A stretch of 5,602 nt of DNA, taken from Betaproteobacteria bacterium. Lineage in GTDB: Bacteria; Pseudomonadota; Gammaproteobacteria; Tethybacterales; Tethybacteraceae. Numbering within the stretch: the first letter of the stretch is position 1; each line of letters begins with the position of its first letter. Shown here piece by piece: positions 1-5,386 of the stretch. The notes beneath the pieces were generated by a model that was not told the DNA's origin, searched no databases, and saw nothing but the letters and a program-made list of their open reading frames with translations. The translations under genes and the position numbers were made by a program. The stretch covers positions 1 through 5,602 of the forward strand of contig JAPORI010000168.1 in NCBI GenBank assembly GCA_026710225.1, given 5' to 3'.

Positions 1-170
1 AGCAGGCCTGCCAGGTAGCTGGAATAAGTTGCCAGGAATATGAAGAGCTGGTGAAGGTTCAATTCCTGGAAAGATGCCTTCCGGCTTGCAGGCGCTTCTA
101 CAGCCAGCCCGGCAGTGGAGACTGGCAACAACTTTGCCCGGATGCGTCTGGGCACGAACCGGTGCCCTAG
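1..170 (+). CDS. possible 3' end of an unidentified convergent gene (partial)
   Basis: The plus-strand frame beginning at base 3 is open from the window edge to a TAG at 168-170, giving 55 residues with no start inside the window. I do not recognise the family. The peptide looks protein-like: an acidic helix-like stretch (CQEYEELVKVQFLERC, about residues 10-25) is followed by a basic and aromatic segment and a Gly/Pro-rich tail. It carries five cysteines in 55 residues, which is high. By hand count about 60% of third positions are G or C. If real it converges with yqgF, leaving 33 bases between the two stop codons, and the hairpin at 174-197 sits in that gap. Two minus-strand frames across the same bases are also open, but the one that has a start gives an implausible composition. 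Confidence is limited because the fragment is short and truncated. Confidence 0.35.
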   Translation, partial: QACQVAGISCQEYEELVKVQFLERCLPACRRFYSQPGSGDWQQLCPDASGHEPVP

Positions 171-173
171 CAA

Positions 174-197
174 GTGCGGCAAGTTTTGCCACAGCAC
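174..197. other. hairpin between convergent gene ends
   Basis: GTGC (174-177) plus GGCAA (178-182) can pair with TTGCC (186-190) plus GCAC (194-197). This gives nine base pairs around a GTT loop, with a three-base bulge (191-193) on the 3' side. It lies entirely between the TAG at 168-170 on the plus strand and the yqgF stop at 204-206, where a shared terminator would be expected. No T-run follows it on either strand, so it does not meet the classic intrinsic-terminator pattern. It could act as an mRNA 3'-end stabiliser, or be chance. Confidence 0.3.
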
Positions 198-203
198 CCG
201 ACA

Positions 204-602
204 TTAGTCGGGATTGGCAAGCCAGTCCTGAGCCAGCAGGCAGGCGGCCAGAGCATCGACGCTCTCGTTTTTTGCTGCTGCGCTTCGTGCCAGCTGGCTG
301 GTCAGGTATTCGTCGGCAAAGCGGTATTCGATGCCGGTCAACTCATGCAATCCGCGGGCGAATCTGGTGCAGTAGCGGTCAGAGCCGGGAGACTGAGGCC
401 CTGGTCTGCCGATGATTAGCAACTGCGGCTGCCATTTTGCGCATAATTCGCCGGCTTCTCGCAGTTGACAGTCCAGTTTGCCGGCAACGGTTGCAAGTGG
501 TCGAGCCGAACCGGTAAGCGAGTTTCCTATTGCAACGCCGGTTTTCTTCCGTCCCGGATCAAAGGCCAGAATCAGCTTTGCCCGTTTAGCCTTGTCCGAC
601 AT
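204..602 (-). CDS. yqgF: YqgF/RuvX, RNase H-fold putative pre-16S rRNA nuclease / Holliday junction resolvase family
   Basis: This 132-residue cytoplasmic protein belongs to the YqgF/RuvX family, whose members are linked to 16S rRNA 5'-end maturation and described as putative Holliday junction resolvases. Visible family marks are LAFDPGRKKTGVAIGN (about residues 12-27, acidic Asp15), TGSARPLATV (30-39), ADEYLTS (96-102, matching DERLST in E. coli) and SVDALAACLLAQDWL near the C-terminus (Asp116). These supply the expected acidic active-site set. The ATG at 602 was chosen because the product then begins like E. coli YqgF; the longer frame to 704 only adds residues read out of frame through yqgE. 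The start overlaps the yqgE end by 17 nt, implying translational coupling. Oddities: the usual GLPLNMDG loop reads GRPGPQSPG, and the segment after ADEYLTS is several residues shorter than in E. coli. Identification is firm; activity is inferred. Confidence 0.93.
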   Translation of the reverse strand: MSDKAKRAKLILAFDPGRKKTGVAIGNSLTGSARPLATVAGKLDCQLREAGELCAKWQPQLLIIGRPGPQSPGSDRYCTRFARGLHELTGIEYRFADEYLTSQLARSAAAKNESVDALAACLLAQDWLANPD

Positions 603-1176
603 GATGGGAAAGCGACTCCAGATTGAAACCAAGCTTGGCGGCCGCCTGCGGCAGGCGCTGATCCGGCTTTGTATCAAACAGGATTTCCGGATCGGCATCA
701 ACATGCAGCCACGAATTGCTGCCTATTTCGTTTTCCAGCTGACCAGCACCCCATCCGGAGTATCCGATCGCGACAATGACCTTTTCCTGGCATTCATTTG
801 CGCATATTTCCCTGAGTTTCTCGATTGTCCATGAGGATGCTATCGTCCGGGCCTTTATGCCGCCTAGTTGCCGCCAGGTTTCATGGATGATTAGCACATT
901 GTTGGGCAATACCGGCCCTCCAAAGAACATTTTCGCCTTGCCAAAACGATGGCCGGGAGTGCGGTCTTCAAGATCGAGTTCGGACAGCAGACTGGAAACC
1001 TTGGTCTTGGCTGGCTTGTTGACGATTATGCCGGCGGCACCACCGCTGTCATGCTCAATGACATAGACGAGCGAGCCGTGAAAGATCGAATCGTTTTCGA
1101 TCATCGGGGTTGCAATCAGCAATTTGCCGGTCAGGTTCAGGCCGGTCGCTTGCGGCATCTTTTGCCCATCAGTCAT
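586..1176 (-). CDS. yqgE: YqgE/AlgH family protein (UPF0301)
   Basis: This 196-residue protein of the YqgE (DUF179, UPF0301, AlgH) family aligns with E. coli YqgE over nearly its whole length. Visible marks are LTGKLLIATP (15-24), SLVYVIEHDSGGAAGIIVNK (35-54), a GGP motif (86-88), the hallmark VAIGYSGWGAGQLENEI (135-151), NSWLHVDAD (154-162) and ILFD (165-168). The family is structurally known but has no settled biochemical role; AlgH was named for an effect on alginate production in Pseudomonas. The ATG at 1176 overlaps the HPr-EI stop as ATGA, which favours this start; an in-frame ATG at 1158 (residue 7) is a credible alternative, because E. coli YqgE begins near residue 14. There is no signal peptide or membrane segment. 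It is followed directly by yqgF, a gene order conserved across Proteobacteria. The family call is secure; the function is not. Confidence 0.94.
   Translation of the reverse strand: MTDGQKMPQATGLNLTGKLLIATPMIENDSIFHGSLVYVIEHDSGGAAGIIVNKPAKTKVSSLLSELDLEDRTPGHRFGKAKMFFGGPVLPNNVLIIHETWRQLGGIKARTIASSWTIEKLREICANECQEKVIVAIGYSGWGAGQLENEIGSNSWLHVDADPEILFDTKPDQRLPQAAAKLGFNLESLSHHVGQG
1173..1176 (-). promoter_or_regulatory. ATGA stop-start overlap, HPr-EI to yqgE
   Basis: The HPr-EI stop TGA (1175-1173) and the yqgE ATG (1176-1174) share two bases, forming ATGA. Upstream of this ATG the sequence reads GGATTTGACCGACA, with no good Shine-Dalgarno at normal spacing, so re-initiation by ribosomes finishing HPr-EI is the likely route of yqgE translation. 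The mechanism is inferred; the overlap is directly visible. Confidence 0.6.
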
Positions 1177-3167
1177 TGTCGGTCAAATCCGGACATGATT
1201 TCGACGATTTGTTCGCTGTCGGTGGCCTGGCACGCTTTCCCGACAGCGTGCTCAAGGCTTTTGAGCGAAGTCTGTTTGAGCAGCTTGCGCATCGGCATAA
1301 TCCGATCCGGCACCATCGACAGGCTGGCAAGCCCGAGGGTCGCCAGCAGGCGGGCAAAGCCGGTGTCGCCGGCGATTTCACCGCACAGGGTTACCGGCTT
1401 GCCGGTCTGACGGGCGCGCTGCAGGATGTCTTTCAGGGCGCTGATTACCGCCGGATGGCGCGGGTCGTGCTGGTTTGAAAGCTGCGATTCGCGGCGATCG
1501 ATTGCCAGCAGATAGGAAACCAGATCATTGCTGCCAACCGAGAAGAAGTCGCAGGTTTGGGCCAGGGAATTGATCAGATGAATGGTTGCCGGGATTTCAA
1601 TCATTACCCCTATTTGCGGTGTGGGCTGATCCTGCAGATCAAGTTCAGCGCGTCCATCCTCGATCAGGGCGCGGGTGGCTTGCACTTCCTCGGCGGTGCC
1701 TACCATCGGCAGCATTATGCGCATGTTGCCGGCCGGGGCTGCGCGCAGCAGGGCGCGCAACTGGCTTTTGAACAATTCCGGATTGCGCAGGCAGTAGCGA
1801 ATGCCGCGCAGTCCCATCGCCGAAACGGTTGCACTCATTTTGCCGATCGACTTGTCATAACCCAAATCCATGGTCCTGAAAGTCACCGGCAAGGGGGCCA
1901 TTTCGGCAAGCACCCGCCGGTAAATCTGGTATTGGTCTTCTTCACCGGGAATCTCGTCCTTTTCCAGAAAAAGCGACTCGGTGCGAAAAAGTCCGATCCC
2001 TTCAACTCCCTGCTTGTGGCAGTTGGGTATCTCTTCCGGGACCTCGATGTTGGCCAGCAACTGAATCCGGTGTCCGTCCCGGGTTTCGGTGCTCGGCGGC
2101 ACCTTGCCCGACTGGCGGGTTGCACTCTTTCTTTTTTCCTCTTGCTCACGGGCGATTTGCCGGTGTCGCTGGCAGACCTCGTCAGAAGGATTGACATGCA
2201 GCAAGCCGCCGTCAGAGTCGACGATGAGCATGTCGTTTTCATTGATTTGCTCGAAGATTTGCTCGCCGCAGCCAACGATTGCCGGCACCAGCAGGCTGCG
2301 TGACAAGATGGTTGCATGACTGGTGCGGGTTCCGTCGGCGGCGACCAGACCCTCGTATCCGGCGCGCACCGCTTCCACCACTTCTGCCGGACCCAACTCG
2401 ATCGAGATCAGCACATGGTTGATTCCGCGCCGGCGGCGGCGGGGAACCTTGGCTCGATCCAGTTGGGCGATGATTCTTTGCATCAGCCGCGAATAGTCGC
2501 TGTAGCGCGCCTGCAGCAATTCCTCGGGGCTGTTTTTCAGCGCTGCGAGCACCGGATCAAGGGCAAGTTTTAGCGCCCATTCGGCATTTGCGTTTTCGGA
2601 TGCAATCAGCTTCAGCGGCTCCTTGCTGAACAGGGCGTCATCGAGCATTGCCAGCAGCAGATGGCGGAACTCGTCGATTTCGGCATCGGGCATGTCACCG
2701 CCGGCGCTCAGTTGCTCGAACTGCCGGCGCACCGCCTGCAGAGCGTTGCGCAGCCTTCTTTGTTCGGCGGCTATCGAACCCTTGCCGATGGTGAAGTGAG
2801 GTATGTCGCTGTGATCAGCCGCTTGCAGCCGCGCCCGCCCCAAGGCGATCCCGCATTTGTTGCCGATGCCCTTGAGCACCAGATGCCGTTCGCCAAAGCC
2901 GCCGCCGATTATCTCGGATATTGCGTCGATTGCCTGCCGGGCGCGCTGGCCGCGGGCGGTTACCGTCAGCAGGGTGCCGTTGTGGGCTTCAAGCATCAGC
3001 AGCTGGGCAACCGAATTGGCGGATGCAGCCTTTTTGCCATTGGTGATCTGGATGTCGCAGTCGTGCTTGCCGGCTTCGGTTGCGATCGCTGCACACGGGC
3101 GGGCATGCAATCCCCAGTCGTTGACGACGGTTATCTGGCGGCGGATGATTGGGTGACTGGCCGACAT
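1173..3167 (-). CDS. ptsI: HPr-Enzyme I fusion protein of the phosphotransferase system (PEP-protein phosphotransferase)
   Basis: This 664-residue protein joins a complete HPr to a complete Enzyme I. HPr spans about residues 8-93: GLHARP holds the phosphorylatable His21, and Ser52 lies 31 residues later, the same spacing as His15 to Ser46 in E. coli HPr. EI starts about residue 97 (LVLKGIGNKCGIALG). It carries phospho-His284 (TRTSHATILSR), Arg395 (GIGLFRTESLF), Arg431 (FRTMDLG), Glu524 (GVMIEIPAT), Asn547-Asp548 (GSNDL), Arg558 and Cys595 (LCGEIAGD). EI would take phosphate from PEP and pass it to the tethered HPr, then to EIIA encoded immediately upstream. The ATG at 3167 lies four bases after the EIIA stop and precedes the HPr fold by a normal length. 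A TTG at 3212 would add 15 residues, mostly basic and Pro-rich, and overlap EIIA; it is less likely. Oddities: HPr and EI are usually separate genes, a run of five Arg occurs at 243-247, and some EI consensus positions differ. No EIIB/EIIC is nearby. Confidence 0.95.
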   Translation of the reverse strand: MSASHPIIRRQITVVNDWGLHARPCAAIATEAGKHDCDIQITNGKKAASANSVAQLLMLEAHNGTLLTVTARGQRARQAIDAISEIIGGGFGERHLVLKGIGNKCGIALGRARLQAADHSDIPHFTIGKGSIAAEQRRLRNALQAVRRQFEQLSAGGDMPDAEIDEFRHLLLAMLDDALFSKEPLKLIASENANAEWALKLALDPVLAALKNSPEELLQARYSDYSRLMQRIIAQLDRAKVPRRRRRGINHVLISIELGPAEVVEAVRAGYEGLVAADGTRTSHATILSRSLLVPAIVGCGEQIFEQINENDMLIVDSDGGLLHVNPSDEVCQRHRQIAREQEEKRKSATRQSGKVPPSTETRDGHRIQLLANIEVPEEIPNCHKQGVEGIGLFRTESLFLEKDEIPGEEDQYQIYRRVLAEMAPLPVTFRTMDLGYDKSIGKMSATVSAMGLRGIRYCLRNPELFKSQLRALLRAAPAGNMRIMLPMVGTAEEVQATRALIEDGRAELDLQDQPTPQIGVMIEIPATIHLINSLAQTCDFFSVGSNDLVSYLLAIDRRESQLSNQHDPRHPAVISALKDILQRARQTGKPVTLCGEIAGDTGFARLLATLGLASLSMVPDRIMPMRKLLKQTSLKSLEHAVGKACQATDSEQIVEIMSGFDRQ

Positions 3168-3174
3168 GGTCCTA
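3168..3174 (-). promoter_or_regulatory. Shine-Dalgarno-like TAGGA overlapping the EIIA stop
   Basis: Reading the minus strand, TAGGACC directly precedes the ATG at 3167. AGGA matches the anti-Shine-Dalgarno sequence, and the TAG is at the same time the EIIA stop codon. Only two bases separate AGGA from the ATG, shorter than the usual five to nine, so it may be weak and depend on coupling to EIIA translation. It supports the ATG at 3167 over the upstream TTG as the HPr-EI start. Confidence 0.35.
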
Positions 3175-3603
3175 GGGAGAGGGTGCCTGGCTGCCTTTGG
3201 CGTTTGCGGCAAATATGCTTTCCCTGCCTATCTTGCATACTTGTTCTGCCAAACTGGCAACCTCAAGGCTGTTGCGCTGGCCGAGCGCTTCAAGAAGCAT
3301 CGGCAGGTTGACGCCGTAAACGAAATGAAGACGCGGCCGGACAGGCGGATTTTCGGAAAGCAGCCGGCTGGCGGTTGCCCCAAAAGTGTCGCACATCACT
3401 AGCACCTGTTCGTGCTGGCGGGCAAGTTCGGCCATCGCCGCGGTCAGGCTGCTGCGCAGCTTGGCCAGATCGTTGGCGCTGCCTATGCCGAGAATCTTTA
3501 CCCCCTCTATGCGGCAGGGCATCAACTGCTCGGCAGTGGCATGCAGATGCCGCCCCAGGCTGGCATGGGTGAGCAGCAGGATGCCGGCCGGATTGCCTGG
3601 CAT
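3172..3603 (-). CDS. PTS mannose-family EIIA domain protein
   Basis: This 143-residue cytoplasmic phosphocarrier has the fold pattern of EIIA of the mannose/fructose/sorbose PTS family. The N-terminal strand GILLLTHASLGRHL (7-20) carries the expected phospho-His13, matching His10 of E. coli ManX. VLVMCDTFGATASRLL (67-82) carries Asp72, matching Asp67 of ManX. YGVNLPMLLEAL (96-107) matches GVNIPMLVETL. It is a stand-alone EIIA, not fused to EIIB, and sits immediately before HPr-EI, which would phosphorylate it. The ATG at 3603 was chosen because the domain begins within a few residues of it and it lies 28 bases after the ilvD stop; the frame is open further to 3789, but that part runs inside ilvD and is not domain sequence. 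No convincing ribosome site is seen before the ATG (the upstream tract is pyrimidine-rich). The GGTP/GGSP turn of the family reads GATA here. In Betaproteobacteria such proteins are thought to be regulatory; the target is unknown. Confidence 0.88.
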   Translation of the reverse strand: MPGNPAGILLLTHASLGRHLHATAEQLMPCRIEGVKILGIGSANDLAKLRSSLTAAMAELARQHEQVLVMCDTFGATASRLLSENPPVRPRLHFVYGVNLPMLLEALGQRNSLEVASLAEQVCKIGRESIFAANAKGSQAPSP

Positions 3604-3631
3604 GTGCAAAAGAAGCCGGAAGAAGTGCCAG

Positions 3632-5317
3632 TCAGCAGGTAGGGGCGCCCTGGCTGGCCGATCCGACCAGGCGCACATATTTGCCCAGCACGCCGTCGTG
3701 CTCAAAATCAGGCTGCTGCCAGTTTTCCCGGCGTTTTTGCAACTGCTTTTCGTCAACTTCCAGTTCGAGAGCCAGCAAATCGGCATCAATCGAAATCATG
3801 TCTCCGTCTTCAACCAGAGCCAGTGGTCCTCCCACTGCCGCTTCGGGAGTAATATGGCCGACCACCAGCCCGTAGGTGCCGCCGGAGAAGCGTCCGTCGG
3901 TTATCAGGGCTACCGAATCCCCCAGTCCCTTGCCGATCAGGGCGGCAGTTGGAGAAAGCATTTCCCGCATTCCCGGGCCTCCCTTGGGGCCTTCTTGACG
4001 AATCACCACAACATCGCCGGCGGTAACTTCATCATTGAGGATCGCTTGCAGCGCTTTTTCCTCGCGCTCGTAGACGCGCGCCGGGCCGCGCATCTTGCGA
4101 GTTGAAATGCCGGATATCTTGGCAACCGCGCCTTCCGGTGCCAGCGATCCGCGCAACACCGCCAGATGTCCTTGCTCATAGACCGGATTGCTTATCGGCC
4201 GGATGACATCCTGATCGGAACCGGGAGCTGCGGGAAGATCACTGATCGCCTCGGCGATGGTCTTGCCAGCCACGGTCATGCAGTCGCCATGCAGCAATCC
4301 GGCTTCCAGCAGCATCCTGAGCACTTGCGGGATTCCGCCGGCGCGATGAAAATCGATGGTGACATACTTGCCGGAAGGCTTCAGGTCGCACAATACCGGC
4401 GTCTTGCGCCGGATGCGCTCGAAGTCATCGATCGACAACTCTACCTGAGCGGCGCGGGCAATCGCCATCAGATGCAGCACCGCATTTGTCGATCCACCGA
4501 TTGCCATCACCGCGCTGATCGCGTTTTCGAACGCCTTGCGAGTCATGATCTGGCGCGGGCGCAGATCCATTTCGATTGCCTTGGCCAGCGCCTGGCCGGA
4601 GTTGCGCGCACTGGCCAGCTTGTCTTCGCCGATTGCCGCCATGGTCGAACTGCCCGGCAGCGACATTCCCATCGCCTCGATGGCGCTTGACATCGTGTTG
4701 GCGGTGAACATGCCGCCGCATGATCCGGGTCCGGGGATTGCATTCTTCTCGATTTGCTCGAAGTCGCTTTCCGACATCTTGCCGGCTGCGTGCTGGCCGA
4801 CGGCTTCGAAGACGCTTACTATGGTCAGATCGCGATCCTTGAACCGGCCGGGCATGATCGTGCCGCCGTATACATATACCGCCGGAATGTTGCAGCGGGC
4901 GATGGCCATCATCCCGCCGGGCATGTTCTTGTCGCAGCCGCCGATCACCACCAGCCCGTCAAAGCACTGGCCGCCGGAGACGGTTTCGATCGAATCGGCG
5001 ATGATCTCGCGCGACACCAGCGAGTAGCGCATTCCCGGGGTGCCCATCGAGATGCCGTCCGATACGGTGATGGTGCCAAAAGTCTGCGGCACCAGCCCGC
5101 TGCTGCGCGCACCGGTTGCCGCAGCCTCGGCCAGTGGCTGCAAATTGGCGTTGCAGGGCGTCAGATCGGAATGGCTGTGGGCAATTCCGACAATCGGCTT
5201 GTCAAAGTCTTCGCTGGCAAATCCTACCGCACGCAACATCGAGCGGTTGGGAGCTCGTGAATTGCCGGCGGTGATCACGCTGCTGCGCCGCTTTTTGCCG
5301 GCGGGGCTGTCTTCCAT
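3632..5317 (-). CDS. ilvD: dihydroxy-acid dehydratase (EC 4.2.1.9)
   Basis: This 561-residue enzyme dehydrates 2,3-dihydroxy-3-methylbutanoate and 2,3-dihydroxy-3-methylpentanoate to the 2-keto acids leading to valine/leucine and isoleucine. Visible marks are Cys55 in SDLTPCNANL, Cys128 with Asp129-Lys130 in IGGCDKNMPGG, Cys200 in IPGPGSCGGMFTANTM, and ITDGRFSGGT (472-481). The three cysteines bind the Fe-S cluster, and the Asp-Lys pair (the Lys carbamylated in related dehydratases) binds Mg. Ser478 in RFSGG is the presumed catalytic base. The length and the TPCN cysteine match the short IlvD form rather than the roughly 616-residue E. coli form; relatives of the short form carry a [2Fe-2S] cluster, but cluster type here is inferred. 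The ATG at 5317 gives the usual short N-terminus before SSVITAGNSRAPNRSMLRA. The EIIA gene follows after 28 bases. The gene is intact, divergent from lgt, and lacks a clear Shine-Dalgarno. Confidence 0.97.
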   Translation of the reverse strand: MEDSPAGKKRRSSVITAGNSRAPNRSMLRAVGFASEDFDKPIVGIAHSHSDLTPCNANLQPLAEAAATGARSSGLVPQTFGTITVSDGISMGTPGMRYSLVSREIIADSIETVSGGQCFDGLVVIGGCDKNMPGGMMAIARCNIPAVYVYGGTIMPGRFKDRDLTIVSVFEAVGQHAAGKMSESDFEQIEKNAIPGPGSCGGMFTANTMSSAIEAMGMSLPGSSTMAAIGEDKLASARNSGQALAKAIEMDLRPRQIMTRKAFENAISAVMAIGGSTNAVLHLMAIARAAQVELSIDDFERIRRKTPVLCDLKPSGKYVTIDFHRAGGIPQVLRMLLEAGLLHGDCMTVAGKTIAEAISDLPAAPGSDQDVIRPISNPVYEQGHLAVLRGSLAPEGAVAKISGISTRKMRGPARVYEREEKALQAILNDEVTAGDVVVIRQEGPKGGPGMREMLSPTAALIGKGLGDSVALITDGRFSGGTYGLVVGHITPEAAVGGPLALVEDGDMISIDADLLALELEVDEKQLQKRRENWQQPDFEHDGVLGKYVRLVGSASQGAPTC

Positions 5318-5325
5318 CGCGATAT

Positions 5326-5334
5326 ATTTTATCA
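5326..5334 (-). promoter_or_regulatory. possible extended -10 element for ilvD
   Basis: On the minus strand TGATAAAAT matches the extended -10 pattern TGnTAnnnT. No -35 match is seen at 16-18 bases upstream (GCCGCA at 17), which extended -10 promoters can tolerate. Transcription would begin about two bases before the ilvD ATG, giving a near-leaderless mRNA. The A/T patch is a marked departure from the surrounding GC-rich sequence. This is a pattern match only. Confidence 0.25.
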
Positions 5335-5340
5335 GTTGCT

Positions 5341-5354
5341 GCCGCTGCTGCGGC
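5341..5354. other. small inverted repeat in the ilvD-lgt divergent gap
   Basis: GCCGC (5341-5345) and GCGGC (5350-5354) are inverted copies around TGCT. The repeat lies in the middle of the 69-base gap between the two divergent starts, where an operator could act on both genes, or a hairpin could form in any transcript crossing it. The arms are only five bases and GC-rich sequence makes this common by chance, so no regulator is proposed. Confidence 0.2.
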
Positions 5355-5369
5355 CCGACGGCGGTTTCT

Positions 5370-5375
5370 TATAAT
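5370..5375 (+). promoter_or_regulatory. possible -10 hexamer for lgt (TATAAT)
   Basis: A perfect TATAAT lies 11 bases before the lgt ATG at 5387. No recognisable -35 sits at 16-18 bases upstream. A start site about seven bases downstream would leave a leader of roughly five bases, too short for a Shine-Dalgarno, and none is seen (ACAGCGATA precedes the ATG). The TTGACA at 5375-5380 overlaps this hexamer and is too close to the gene to be a -35 for it. Confidence 0.3.
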
Positions 5376-5386
5376 TGACAGCGATA

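Noticed and set aside
1..204. Minus-strand gene starting at an ATG overlapping the yqgF stop (TAATG) and running to the left edge
   Set aside because: The stop-start overlap is attractive and the frame is open for 68 codons, but the product is Ala/Pro/Gly/Arg/Cys-rich with no Asp and only two Glu and resembles nothing known; the opposite frame is more protein-like. Not fully excluded.
603..704. Longer N-terminus for yqgF starting at 704
   Set aside because: The extra 34 residues come from the yqgE coding region in another frame, are Arg/Ser-rich and have no YqgF homology; the ATG at 602 gives the normal family start.
1557..2303. 248-codon open frame on the plus strand
   Set aside because: It lies wholly antisense to the catalytic core of EI, where the minus-strand frame shows clear motifs. 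The product is low-complexity, rich in Gln, Arg and His, with no recognisable domain; long antisense frames are common in GC-rich genes.
2427..2442. CGG-type trinucleotide repeat as a possible satellite or phase-variable tract
   Set aside because: It is only about four imperfect units and in frame within EI, encoding the Arg run; too short to call a repeat locus.
3168..3212. TTG start at 3212 for HPr-EI
   Set aside because: It would overlap EIIA by 41 bases and add a 15-residue Pro/Arg-rich tail not seen in HPr; the ATG at 3167 has an AGGA before it and fits the fold.
2661..3311. 216-codon open frame on the plus strand
   Set aside because: It is antisense to HPr, the EI N-terminus and the end of EIIA, all supported by motifs; the product shows no family features.
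3604..3789. Longer N-terminus for EIIA starting at 3789
   Set aside because: The added 62 residues overlap the end of ilvD and do not resemble EIIA; the domain begins just after the ATG at 3603.
4166..4690. 174-codon open frame on the plus strand (and a similar one at 4754-5260)
   Set aside because: Both are antisense to ilvD, which is intact with all Fe-S cysteines. The products are mirror-frame peptides without domains.
5375..5380. TTGACA as a -35 box for lgt
   Set aside because: It begins 12 bases before the lgt ATG, so any matching -10 would fall inside the coding region; it also overlaps the TATAAT hexamer.
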